From Carya illinoinensis (lineage: Eukaryota > Streptophyta > Magnoliopsida > Fagales > Juglandaceae), in contig NC_056755.1 in assembly GCF_018687715.1 (NCBI RefSeq), forward strand, positions 12,722,501 to 12,786,500: a stretch of DNA of 64,000 nt, given 5' to 3'. The position numbers and the translations under genes are program-made. The notes under the pieces were generated by a model. It worked only from the letters and a program-made list of their open reading frames with translations, had not been told where the DNA came from and did no database searches. Below are positions 1-11,440 of the stretch, piece after piece. The stretch's first letter is position 1. Each line of letters opens with the position of its first letter.

Positions 1-960
1 ATCGTAGTTTTATAATAAAGTGATAAAAAGAGTATCGTCCTCAGAGATTGGTACCTTACTTTTGTCAAATACCAAAATTATACTAATCTTGATTTTATCT
101 AGAGGAATCACTAAGATTTTTGTAGTTGCAAATTAAACTAAGATCAACTCAAAGAGAAATATGTAAAGGAAATAAAACTGACGTTCGAAGATCAAATTAA
201 TGGGAAAGAAAACTTCTAGGAAATCTATTTCACCTAATTCTACACTATACTTTTCTCATCTAGCTAATTTAATTTAATTCTTTTTATTCATTAGCAAATC
301 TCTAATTCATCAAACAGCCTCTTTCGATAGTTAATTGGAAATTATTCTTGTTCATCAATTCACAAAAGAATATGCAAATTAATAACGCAACAAAGCAATA
401 AGACCAATGATTTAATTACTACATAGGTTCATACAAGTCTTTCGATCTCTATACTTTCCTATGCTGAAATATTCAAGATCTACCCTATGATTCCCTCTTT
501 CGATAGCAAATCACAAGATTAAAAATCATCTAATCAATGGCCAGTTAATTAAAAGTAATAAACTTAGAATAAATTAGAAAAATAAAGAGAGAATTGCCTT
601 AAATTAGCATAGACAATCAAGCATAGTTTGGAACTAGGTTACATCGTTTTCCTAGAATAAATAAAATTTAGCTCATGCTAGAAATGAAATTCAACATAAA
701 CGAATTCATTATAATTGTTCTGAGAATATTGGAAGAAAATAAACACTGAAAAATACTCCTCACAGCCGCAACTCGTCTTCAAAAACTCAAGGAATTGATT
801 CAATGCTTTTCTCCCCTCTGTGCTCGTATATGATTCCAAAACAAATGATTTTAATCCTTCTAGCTGTGTTTTTCTGTCTCTCAAAATGTTCTCCAGTCAA
901 AAGGGTACGGCCATAGAGTGAAAAATCACTTTTATATGGTGCGACGGCAGAAGACCCTAG
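1..960. other. Repeat-derived AT-rich sequence, no gene
   Basis: No reading frame with a recognisable protein is visible. The opening motif agtatcgtcctcagagattg resembles sequence often found near the primer-binding end of plant LTR retrotransposons, so this is probably decayed retroelement DNA. That is an impression from the motif alone; no LTR pair was found. Confidence 0.35.
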
Positions 961-996
961 ATCTGTCAAAATACGATGTTTGCTCGAGCAAGGTGT

Positions 997-1096
997 CGAG
1001 CGCACATCGAGCGTTCGACTCTGCCTGATTTCACTCGAGTGTCCTATCGAGCGCACATCGAGTGTTCGACTCTGCCTGATTTTGCTCGAGCGGCCA
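997..1096. repeat. 51-bp tandem repeat, two copies
   Basis: Two adjacent units of about 51 bp begin with tcgagcgcacatcgag and each carries gttcgactctgcctgattt. Flanking sequence (960-995 and 1090-1145) holds further ctcgag-type motifs, so the tandem lies in a locally CTCGAG-rich patch. Open frames across it are by-products of the repeat. Confidence 0.7.
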
Positions 1097-1149
1097 ATGT
1101 CTCTGCTTGAGCGATCTTTATTTTCCTGCAACCCGCTCGAGTGATCTTA

Positions 1150-2508
1150 TAAAATCTACAATACGAAATTTTGCAAATCATCAACAATCGTGCCCTACAT
1201 TCCAGTCAATAGCTCCTCTCGTGTGTCGCTGATTCTCTCTAGCCAATGGTCATCCATTTCTTCATGCCCGTACGTGCCTTACATGCACCATCGCATAGCC
1301 TGCCCCTGGCATGCTTTGCCTCTCCATCTTCTATGCCAAAGCACTTCCGCTGCCCACGTCCCACTTCAAGCAATGCTCTTTCTTTTTGTGTTGAGTTTTT
1401 CTTCTATTCCAAAATTGCCTTACACATATGAGAGTAAATGTTTATTATTTTAAGGGTACATACGGTGTCACATGGCACTTGGTGCTACTAGCTACAATTT
1501 CCTATATGTTTATGTGCAAAATATTGTCAGCAATTAATTTTAGCTCCAGTGCTTAAAATGTGATGTATAATTAAGTGCTCAACTCTTTTTTAATAAAATA
1601 AATCACTTACTTAAGCCACTTAATTATACATTTCTAACACTTTATCAACATCCACCTCCTTAACACATCCAATAAATGCTCCAATCTAGTTCCCCACCTC
1701 ACGAGTCATACATGCTAATTGAACCTAGAACACTTCAAAATCGAAGCTCATCTTCTATAAGGGCGTGAACCCATCGAATGGTTTTAGAATCAATAGTTGG
1801 TTATCAAAGAGCCACGGCTTCCCCTCCAGCACTCTCCCTCTATCCCTCTGGTTCTTGAACATCACCACAAATAGATTTGATATGATATCATGAAAGGTAA
1901 AAGTTCATTTCAACTTCTAGATCTTACTCATAGTAGCTCTAATAATCTCCTTATTCATCTTTCAATCAGATGACAACTTTCTCACTAAACTTCTTTCTCA
2001 TTCTATCGCCATATTTTCCATGTGCTCGCATCTAGTTCAATTACCAAATTCTCTTCTTCAATGAGTTTTAGATGTACCACCTCTCCTCGTGATCCTCCAT
2101 CACTTATGCCATCACTCTTCTAGATAAGACTCTCCCTCCCTCAATCTACAAGAAAGTCGAGATTGTCCCTCCACCCTAACTTCCTCCTCTAAGCAAGCTG
2201 AAAGGAGACTCGTAAGGATTAAGGCTGTGTTTGCCAACCACCGCACCTTAATCATTTGTTTTAGTTTTTTTTTCTAAATTAAAGTTTATCAAATTAGATT
2301 TTCTCTTTTCTTTTCCCTCTTTTCACGAAAAAAATAAATAAAATTTTTCAATCAATTCTTACACATTTTTCTTGGAGCTCACAACTTTCACCGCAACCCA
2401 TAAGATTCCGTCTTCAAATATTTTTCCAACCAGATCATAAAACCTCTCAACCCTTTTTCTCATCGATCTCCTTCATCCGTTCATCATTTTCAAAGGCACA
2501 GCGACAGA
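1150..2508. other. Spacer upstream of the RABA4D-like gene
   Basis: No coding sequence is recognised. The last 120 bases before the ATG at 2509 are pyrimidine-rich, as is common in plant 5' leaders, so they probably contain the untranslated leader. No TATA box could be assigned with confidence. Confidence 0.4.
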
Positions 2509-2741
2509 ATGGCGAGTGCGTATGGCGATGCGAACCAGAAGATAGACTATGTGTTCAAGGTGGTGCTGATAGGAGACTCGGCGGTGGGGAAGTCTCAAAT
2601 TCTGGCCCGGTTCGCTCGCAACGAGTTTAGCCTCGAGTCTAAGGCCACCATCGGGGTCGAGTTCCAGACTCGCACCCTCGTTATACAGCACAAGAGCGTC
2701 AAGGCCCAGATCTGGGACACGGCCGGCCAAGAACGGTGTTC

Positions 2742-2776
<35 letters not shown>

Positions 2777-4194
2777 GAAACTTTCGTTTTCAACTTTTCT
2801 AGCTTCCTAGAATTCTGATTTAGTTCAGCGATAGTGTTCGCTTGAGATCGATCTTGCTTTTGAGGTTTGGTTCTTGAGTTAACTAATTTGTGCATGTTCT
2901 ATTTTGATAATACTGGTCTGTGTATGAAATACAATTCCAATAATCACTTCTATTTCCACGTCGAGTTTTATGAATCTTTATTATGAAGTGCGAAAGGCGG
3001 AACCCAATACATAGGAAGTTGGAAAAAAATTTGTTACTCATGTTGGGTGCTTAATTTTCCGATCAGGATCAAGATCGTTGCATATTTTTTGTACCTATAA
3101 GAAAATAAGATGTTCGTAGTTGAGAAATTGGTGTTTAGAGAAGTGGGTTGTCCTTCGATTACCTAATTGGGGGTGTATTATGATTTATCATATCTGATTT
3201 ATCTTGTTGAGTGCAAAAACCAGTCCCCTACCAGTCCCCTCTACTAAGGCTACATTTTATATTTGGAAGTGGGGGTGTTTAGTTGATTACTTTTTTCAAT
3301 TTCAATATTCCTTTCTGAGGGACACAATGCATGCAAATGCCCAAGGCATGTTCAACATTTGTGCAGATATATTATTTGAAGAGTTCTTTATATTTCCTGT
3401 ATGAACAACGGCTGTTTATAGTGTGTGTGAATCCTTGCTACACCATTCTCTGGTACATGCCTCCCATGTCTTTTGGTATGGTTTAAGGATGTATTTTTTT
3501 TTCGATAAGAATGTAATAGCAACACAATTGTCGGAGAAATTGGATCGTTAGTAGAATTCCAGATTGCTCTGCATTGTACTCTTCAGTTCAATAAGTGGGG
3601 CCCCTTTGCAAACTTCGTTGCGGTACTTTTATTGCGAGTAGGCTTTGCATGGATCATGATTGAATCCTCTGTTAAGTTATTTTGAATAAACAGTGCCTTA
3701 ATTCAACTGATGATAATCTGATCATTTCTTTTGGTGGATTGAGCAGCTACAGAGCGGTTACAAGTGCATATTACAGGGGAGCTGTTGGAGCAATGCTGGT
3801 TTACGACATAGCCAAACGCCAGACATTTGATCACATACCTCGTTGGCTGGAAGAGCTGCGTAGCCATGCGGACAAGAACATTGTCATCATTCTGATAGGG
3901 AACAAAAGTGATCTTGAGCATCAACGTGCAGTCCCCACAGAGGATGCCAAAGAATTTGCTCAAAATGAAGGTCTGTTTTTCTTGGAGACCTCAGCGCTGG
4001 AAGCAACTAATGTTGAATCTGCCTTCTTAACTGTGTTGACCGAGATCTTCAACATTGTGAACAAGAAAAGCCTAGTTGCAGATGAAAATCGAAGTAATGG
4101 GAACCCTACATCCCTTGCTGGTAAGAAGATCATTATCCCAGGTCCTGCACAAGAGATCCCAACTAAGAGCAGTACGTGCTGTAGATTATTGTGA
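2509..4194 (+). CDS. RABA4D: RABA4D-like small GTPase (Rab11 family)
   Basis: Two exons, 2509-2735 and 3747-4194, encode 224 residues. The intron (2736-3746) starts GTGTTC, ends GAGCAG and splits codon 76, restoring ERYRAV. All GTPase motifs are present: P-loop GDSAVGKS (22-29), switch I Thr47 in TIGVEF, WDTAGQE (69-75), NKSD (128-131) and ETSA (156-159). The C-terminus CCRLL has the two cysteines at 220-221 expected to be geranylgeranylated for membrane attachment. The N-terminus ([12 protein letters not shown]) and the QTFDHIPRW segment resemble Arabidopsis RABA4D, a trans-Golgi/secretory-vesicle Rab known from polarised tip growth. Length is usual for the family (about 217-225). No lesions were seen, so it is likely functional. 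Assignment to RABA4D rather than another RABA4 member is by recalled similarity. Confidence 0.93.
2744..2775. repeat. (CT)16 microsatellite in RABA4D intron
   Basis: A pure CT run begins eight bases inside the intron, right after the splice donor. Reading through it without splicing gives a spurious Leu-Ser tail, which confirms that the exon stops at 2735. Confidence 0.95.
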
Positions 4195-5361
4195 TTTGAT
4201 GGAATTGAGGCTTCAAAATATGGGAATCTTCTTCGAATGCTCATCGCAGCAATTTTTTTTAGGGGATTCTGGTGTATTTCTCTTGTATATTTTGCAATGC
4301 TTTCGTGCGCTTGCACAGGCAGCTGATTACTTGCATGTTGTGAAATGGGAGAAAGAACTAAAGATGAAGCCTAGTTGCAGATTGCTTGTTACCCATTTGT
4401 TGTCTGAGAAAGGTGCTGGGGATGGGAAGTACCTGTTCATGGAGGCCAGAGGGTTAGTGCTAACATATGGCAGCTATTTACCCCATTGCCATTTGTACTG
4501 TTTATTTAGTTTCCATAGGGAGTGGCTCCAAAATTACATTGACAGTTTGATACTAGGCATCATAGTGAATAATATAGAAAGCTACTTTCGTACTCTTTCA
4601 CGATAATTCCATCCAAAGTAATGTCATTCATTGTCTCTTTCATCATATTTTTTACGTGGCATCAAATGATTGAACAAATATTAGTTATTTTCTATTTATT
4701 TACTAATAATTTGATGCCATGTCAAGAAACAATAAATAGTTCCTTTTTTTTTTTTAATTTTTGACTTTGGTGTATTACTTTTGTTAGCATAACATAAAAT
4801 ATTCTCATTCATCTTTAACTGTTTCTTTAGCTGTAAAGTTATTCTTCTTGGACTTTCAACATCTAGTCAGAGAGTATTGGGACAAAGATCAACTCGAATT
4901 CTGTTATGGACCAGGTCGTAGATTATATCCCAAATGCGGGATTTATGAAGTTCTTCAAGTTTCCAAATTCCAAGCCATCTCAATAAGAGGTCACGTATAA
5001 TGTTTTGTGCTGTAAAACTATGACAAACATCCGCGAATATGGTATGTAGAATTATTTCTAAACTGATAATTTTCAGTAACAAACTTGTAATTACTTGTTC
5101 TAGGGAATTGCGTTTGCATGATATGGCAAGGAAAATCAGAGTCCACAATGAAAAAGAATCAGTTTATCTGAACTAGCACAATAAAGAACTTTACCATAAT
5201 GATCATGATAATATACAATATTAGATTACACAATTATAATATAATACAGAAAGAATAATAAATTAAATAATTTCAACTCTCAGATGCAAGTTTGCTAGTT
5301 TCTATGTCAACATACTATTTCTCTCCCTGCACCAAAGAGCCATTTCCAGCCTCCATGTGAA
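4195..5361. other. RABA4D 3' untranslated region and spacer
   Basis: The first few hundred bases after the stop at 4192-4194 are the likely 3' UTR. A T-rich run lies at 4745-4757. No protein-coding similarity was seen on either strand up to the last exon of the TRM4B-like relic. Confidence 0.45.
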
Positions 5362-6351
5362 TTAAGAGAGCCTTTCAAGTAGTTCTTGGCAGTCAGTTGC
5401 AGTGACCATTACAGATAAACTGCCTCTACCCTTCCAGCATCCAATGGCTATTGCTGACTCATCCACTTGGGTAGAATCCAATGAAGCTTTGGGACCTAAA
5501 GGAAAAAAAGCTACTGATCATTTTGACAACCTGGTAATGTAAACCTTAGCTCAAAACAATAACACAACAGCCTAGCATTAGGTTTGATCCCTTCTGTCCA
5601 AACATGGCATCAACAAAATTAGCAAATTTAATAGCTTTCTATTGCAGAAGATGCTTGAAGTCCACTAGGGCTGAGTATAGGATCTGTTTTGTACTGTAGG
5701 GGAGTCAGTGGTAATCCTTCAGAAGATACCCGGAAAGCATATGGTGTGGATCTACCTTCTCTGGATGATTGTCGTTCCTATTTTTTGTTGGAGAAAAGAG
5801 AAGAGGTTGATTCCAACCACTCAGAAATAGCAGCTATCAGGTTATCTTGTGTAATCAACTAGAATTAACCAGAAGTGCAGAAAGACTATTGCAAAAGATA
5901 TGATGATATTTGGCAATTTGTAATTGCAAAAGAAAACCGTTCAATATTTAGCAGAAAAATATGAATGTTGCACCATGTCGTGGGACTGAATTCTCATTTG
6001 TTCTGATCTTCCCATAAACCCCCTCCAATCTTGGTGAAAGCAAATTTGATCATGGCTCAACTTCTGGGAGAAACTAACAGCAGGATACCCAACTTGATTC
6101 TTGTTTTTGGGACTATAATGGAATGCTTTTGAAACAAACATCGAACATTAGTGTGTTAATCATATATGACAACTTGACCTATAAATTGTAGCTGACATGC
6201 TAAGCACCCATCCAATGAGATAATATTGCTCATTACCTTCATAAATTACCAAATCAGATGAACTTGAGGCAATTTTTTTCCTTTTTAAGTAATGTAATAT
6301 AAATAAAGAGCATCAAGGGTTGCAAACAGGAAGTATAGGAAGGAACATTAT

Positions 6352-7510
6352 TTAGATAGAGATAAAAAAGCAATTCAAAAAATCTGAAACGGTCAAAAAA
6401 AGAAAAGTATCATGAGACGCCATCCATATAAAAATGAAGTTGAGGATCTTTGTCAGCTCTACCACTGAAGCTTCCTTATCTCCAAAAGTAATTGCATTCA
6501 ATTTCTGCCTCTCCAAATACACTACGTTGCAAATAAAGGAGCCAACCTCCATACCAATTAAACATTATCATGCCCCTGCTGCCCTCCCCAGTTCATAAGC
6601 AACTCTCTCACCCTTCTAGGCATACATAAAATAATCAACACCAAACCCTTGAATAGCAAACACCTTGAGTCTCTTGCTACTCCACAATGAAAAGGAAGAT
6701 GATGGATAGACCACCCTTCTTCTTAGAACATACAACACCAGTTCATCACCAAATCACTGCAATATGATCAATGGAGTCCCCACCATTTGAGCTTCGGTTG
6801 CCACCCAAATTGTTCAGAAAATAAGCCTTTGTAAAATTGTATTATATGCTCCCTTAGTTCTTTAGAATCAGAAACCATGGACCCACTTATGACTTAAGAA
6901 TCCACCGAATTGTTTCTGCATGTGAGTTTGTACTCAGCCAAAAGATTTAGTGTTTGTATCCCCTTTTCTCCACAGCAAGCCCTCGACTTCTGCCACCCGC
7001 TCACTTCTTCAAGCAGAATGAAATTTTCCTACTACTTAAATAACTTCATTTTTTAACCTTTCATCCTCCGTTAAAGATCTTTCTTATGCAATAACCTCCC
7101 ATAAGATCTTTCTTTGTTCTTCCTATATCACAAGACACCTCCTCATGCCATTTCTTAAAATCCAACTTCAATGATTTTAGTTTACATTCCAAAACATGAC
7201 TAGGAGTTGCTTGGAATGTGTATGATGACCAACGTATTTTCTTGCTCCACAAAGCCTTCATATTTTCAAATTTAAAACTTCTCCTCCCTGCACCCAATAC
7301 ACTACAATCCAAAACCAAAGTGAAATTATCCAAAGGATTCTAGTGAGTCTCTTCTATGAGGCACATCAGGAAAACATTGCTCCCATGCTGGAGAAGATAC
7401 AAACCTATCAATACAACATCATGACTGCAAATCACAATTGGTTGACCAAGTAAGATCCCTTCCCCCAACAAGTAATGAAACATTAAGGCTATGCACGACA
7501 ATTTTCTATA
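6352..7510 (-). mobile_element. LINE (L1-type) fragment, reverse transcriptase deleted
   Basis: Reading down the minus strand from 7510: the end of the endonuclease domain (LVGGRDLTWSTN, then DRFVSSPAWEQCFPDV), the EN-RT linker (about 7061-7333, with RRSFKFENMKALW), then directly the zinc-binding C-terminal part (about 6590-6740, SIHHLPFHCGVARDSR and MPRRVRELLMNWGGQ) and a tail at 6352-6552. The whole reverse transcriptase is absent and stop codons interrupt every part. It lies within the TRM4B-like relic, presumably in an intron. Its upper edge abuts the trinucleotide microsatellite at 7517. Confidence 0.75.
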
Positions 7511-7516
7511 GAGGCA

Positions 7517-7662
7517 ATCATCATCATCATCATAATGAATAATAATAATCATCATCATCAAAATGATAATAATAATCATAATAATGATCATCATCATCAT
7601 CACCACCACCACCACCACCACCACCATCATATTAATAGTAATAGTAATAGTAATAATAATAG
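7517..7662. repeat. Compound CAT/AAT/CAC/AGT trinucleotide microsatellite
   Basis: Runs of (CAT)n, (AAT)n, (CAC)n and (TAG)n are mixed over about 145 bases. The open frames here (His/Asn-rich on plus, Ile/Met/Val-rich on minus) are translations of the repeat, not genes. Confidence 0.95.
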
Positions 7663-7984
7663 AAAAAGACAAGTGAGAAACATTATATGGACACATAACT
7701 TGGAACAGGAACTTAAGATATAGGACATTGCTTAGTGATAACAATGACACATTGAAATATTTACAAACATCTTCAGGCCGATGGACGTTATCTTAAGTTG
7801 CTGCCCTACAGAGAAATTCAGTTCAAGGACATCCTTAACTGACTTTGAAATACAGTATATTCTCTTCACATGGTTAGTATTGTCATTTCATGTCACCAGG
7901 TGGCCATTTGGGGAAAAGGATCCATCAATACCATAGAATGTCTTTATGCTATTTGAAAAATCAGTGGTTCAGATCCCAAATATA

Positions 7985-8890
7985 CTTAAGAGGGGGTGAT
8001 AGGTGTTTTCTGAATTTGTTGAAATATTTAAATCAAGCAATCAATGAGTCATATATCACAAGAAATAATCAACACATCATTTTGGTAATAAAGTAGAAAC
8101 TCATTTGAAGAACAACTTCAAAATCTAAAACCACTCCGAATGTTAGTCACCACCTAAAATCTACTATAGAGATTGAGTTTGTTACAACCAATTTAGAAAC
8201 ACTTATAACACCTTGAAGTAATTCAATCTGGCTTGTAACACCATGAATATCTCACTCTATCTCTGCACCTGGCAGCTCTAGACCACCGGCCTTTCTATAG
8301 TTTCACTACGAGCACCAACTCAATCTTTGCACCCAGGTAGTTACGGAAATCCTTCCGGCCAAATAATACGTCCACGCCAATGGACTCAGCAACACTCAAA
8401 CACAAGCTCAATATGATGGAGGTATGTTTATCAAGAGAGAATCAATTTTCAATGCACAATGGATCTCCTGAGGGTTTTCCCTTAAGAATACAATAAATAC
8501 AGCAGCTTTGGGCTCTCTCTACACCCTAGAAGTCATGCATACTGTTCTATATATACTTAGGTTTTGAGTAGGCCACTTAAAGAGTCCAAACCCTAGTGAA
8601 AAATTGATTCTCGGGATTCTCGTTTAAATAAACTTTCTGTTTGATTTTTCGGTTGTGACATTGTCAAGCTCTTTTGACCCCGTAAACGTTGGCATTCGAA
8701 GATCCTTGTGAAACATGTATTTGTAGATAATTGAGTTAGCTTTCTAACAACACCAATATCATCTCAATCCGATAAGGAAATCAAATTTATGATTGATTTA
8801 CTCAGGCTAGGTCGATCTCATCAGGTCTTGCAAATTTGCAATATTTGCACTTTTTTTTCCAATTGTGACCTAAACTCTACTCAACATATT
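7985..8890 (+). mobile_element. Possible LTR remnant behind a polypurine tract
   Basis: A purine run (aagaggggg, 7987-7997) is followed at once by tgataggtgttttctg, the arrangement of a polypurine tract next to a 3' LTR. The following 800 bases have no coding content. No matching second LTR was found, so the element's type and right edge are unknown. Confidence 0.3.
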
Positions 8891-9056
8891 TACAACTCAA
8901 TTGGACTAAGTTTTGTTATAAGAACGTGACAATATATTATTTTTACACTAACACTATTGATGATGGATTCTTCTTTGAAGAAAACAACAGATTCAACCCC
9001 CTTCCACTTGCCTTGAAATTTTAATCTGTAACTTTCTTTAGCCTGTAGCTTTCTTC

Positions 9057-9490
9057 GGCTCAATTTCCCTATGACCAAGCAGTTGGGTTTCCTCTAAACT
9101 ATGAGCTTCACTTCTACAATGATGGATCCATGTACACCATTTCATACCAAGGCCACATCTCTCGAGCATGTAATGCAAGAATCTCCAATTGACATGATCA
9201 TAGACTTTTTCCATTTCTAGCTTGCAGAAAAGTCTCAACTCTCCCAACTTGAGTCTACCATCCAAGCATTTGTTGGCAATAAACACCAAGTCAAGGATTT
9301 GCCAACCTTTGACAAAGACATTTTGGGGCTTCATTATTAACTTCTCCATCACCTTAGTCAATCGATTTGCCAATACTTTGGAGAGAATCTTGTATATGCC
9401 GCTCACCAAGCTAATGAGATGATAATCTTTTATCTCTACAATGCCAGGCTTTTTTGGAATGAGTGCAATAAAAGGGGCATTAAGTTTCAA
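9057..9490 (-). mobile_element. LINE reverse transcriptase fragment
   Basis: An open stretch encodes the start of an L1-type reverse transcriptase: FIALIPKKPG, then KDYHLISLVSGIYKILSKVL, ANRL and LVFIANKCLD. It stops before the catalytic ADD motif. Its position relative to the 7.0-kb LINE piece is the reverse of element order (RT should follow the linker), so the two are separate insertions or were rearranged. Its lower end meets the TRM4B-like exon piece at about 9055. Confidence 0.8.
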
Positions 9491-10884
9491 CCAGTGTTCC
9501 AGGCATAACAGACATCACTTTATATCTGAACTTTGTGTGTGAGAGACATCATGCAACGGAATCGTAATGGAAGACCCAAAATTGTTTTAAAGTTCCTATT
9601 CAAGGGAAGAGTAAGTAATGTAAGGGCGATAAAGATTCCTTTCAGTTTATACAAAAATAATATAGCAATAGACTAGGCCCCAGCAATTTTTTACACAACC
9701 AAACAACTTGACACAAAATGATGATACAGAAAACCTCGATCAGAAATTAAGAGAACAAAATCAGATTACCAATAGCAAAAACTCTTTTTTTTTTTTTAGA
9801 GAGAGAGAGACCCAGAATGGAAGATTCATGCAGAATATAACAAATAACTAACCTTCCACTTCTTGAGACCTAGCCTGTGAACAAGTTGGGGAAGCTCACA
9901 AAAGACATCAAAAAGTTCAAGAGACCCTCCACGCTTCCACAAATTCTGCAAAGAACCATGATAATCCAAAGTGATTAGAAGAGTATAAACCTTCAGGTCG
10001 GTGAGTGAAAGAAAAGTTGCCACAACTATGAGTGCATAAACAATAGAAGAGATGGAATCCACCCTATGAGAAATATGAATATCATCTACCCTAAAGACTC
10101 GAGAAGGCAACAACATGATAAGATCAAATACCAATACACTCAGCTGATTCTTTTTTTCTTAAGGTCAAATACCAATACATTCGGCTGAATTTCTTATCAT
10201 ATTGCTTAATGTGCAAAGTGGAAAAGGCACATATTGCTTAATGTCAGAAGTTCTGCGTTGAGTAATCTCTATACATTGAATATACTTCTTATCATGAAAA
10301 GAGATAAAATCAAGTCGGTCACTACTGAATTTATTGCAGAACCTAAGTTTGGAAGGAACTAATTCCTGCTAAAATGTAACATATACCGATAGCAAAGACA
10401 GACAAGAAAGACAAAGCGCACTTAAATTATAGATTTTATAGTCATAATAGGCTTGAAGTGAGTAAATACACTAGGACTAGATTCTGGCATGAGTTTATTG
10501 TGCGGGACAATACCCTCAATAGAGGCAGGAGCTCACTGTCATATAACATATATTTTATTATATATTTCCTTTAAATGTGGTTTGGGGGATGGAGGAGGGG
10601 GGTATTTTAACCTGAATTTCAACTCTTTTAAAGGCTTAGGTGGATGTCGGCTGCTTACATGCATTTCCGCCTACTTGTTTTCGACTACTTAGCAACCATT
10701 CTCTACAGTTCTTATGTTATAGTAGAAAACAGGCCTATAAGAGCACAATTAAACGTATACAGAAATTCCAACTTCTCTGTTTTCTGATAAAAATCACTTC
10801 AAGTTAATATAATATCAAAAGACACCAATTTTAACATTACCTTGAGTTGATTCTAAAAGCAGCAGCAATGGTTTCCGAAGAACT

Positions 10885-10886
<2 letters not shown>

Positions 10887-10926
<40 letters not shown>

Positions 10927-10952
10927 TGTAAGTAATGGTTTCCGAAGAACTT
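10887..10952. repeat. AT/CA microsatellite flanked by a 16-bp duplication
   Basis: The sequence ggtttccgaagaactt occurs at about 10870-10885 and again at about 10936-10951, with (AT)n and acacac between. The duplicated bases are coding sequence of TRM4B-like exon 2, so the repeat sits inside a former exon and breaks it. Confidence 0.8.
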
Positions 10953-11116
10953 CCATGAAGGAGTCCCACTCCTCAGGGGACAGTATCCCTTGTTCCTACC
11001 ATCCCCCAAACGAAGGGAAAAAGGCAAACATTCATATTCCCCCAAATATGATAGTAACATGTCTCCCGGAAACCCATTTGATATTTGTCAAATATCAAAT
11101 GGAAAATAAAGTCATG

Positions 11117-11121
<5 letters not shown>

Positions 11122-11167
<46 letters not shown>
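11122..11167. repeat. (AG)23 microsatellite
   Basis: An uninterrupted AG run between exons 1 and 2 of the TRM4B-like relic. The Arg-Glu frame across it is an artefact. Confidence 0.97.
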
Positions 11168-11169
<2 letters not shown>

Positions 11170-11440
11170 AATAAATGATATCACGCCCAGAACCCGTTTT
11201 GAATAAATGAATAACACCGACAAAGTAAAGAGATGATACCCTATAGTATTCATCAAATGCGGGGTTTTGGGTGGCGAAGGGCTGCCAGGCTATACGAATT
11301 TTCATCTTCATTGTTGTTGTTTGGGTTATTGCTGTTGTCGGAGGACGGGTCTGAATTGTGGCGCTTCCAAACGTTCTCTCTACTCTCCATGAAATGCCTT
11401 CTCTGCGTATGAGCTCTTCCTTTACCAGTTTACCTCCCAT

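Larger units (their letters stand above)
5362..11440 (-). pseudogene. TRM4B: TRM4B/NSUN2-like RNA (cytosine-5) methyltransferase relic
   Basis: Ordered pieces of a plant TRM4B-type tRNA/mRNA m5C methyltransferase lie on the minus strand with introns kept. Exon 1 (11240-11440) has the basic N-terminus with QRRHF and ENVWKR, then changes frame before WQPFATQNPAFDEYY. Exon 2 (10841-10995) reads EQGILSPEEWDSFMEVLRKP, then is broken by an AT-repeat duplication and a one-base loss. A later exon (9853-9945, flanked by perfect AG and GT) reads SLELFDVFCELPQLVHRLGL. Another piece (about 8943-9055) reads KFQGKWKGVESVVFFKEES. About 5945-6030 there is a weak RIQSHDM piece. The last exon (5362-5495) is open and ends IGCWKGRGSLSVMVTATDCQ then ELLERLS and a TAA. 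The catalytic core with its two cysteines should lie between exon 2 and the 9.85-kb exon, but only about 900 bases separate them and none of it is recognisable. LINE fragments sit inside the locus. This is a non-processed pseudogene. Confidence 0.8.

Noticed and set aside
3703..4316. Minus-strand frames opposite RABA4D exon 2
   Set aside because: They lie wholly antisense to a well-supported exon and carry no family motifs.
4076..4606. 176-codon frame overlapping the RABA4D end
   Set aside because: It begins inside the RABA4D exon in another frame and runs into the 3' UTR; no domain.
7535..7723. Asn/His-rich open frame
   Set aside because: It is the direct translation of the trinucleotide microsatellite, with no conserved flanks.
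9826..10134. Single 102-codon minus-strand gene
   Set aside because: Only 9853-9945 is exon-like (TRM4B-type, bounded by AG and GT); the remainder of the frame is intron.
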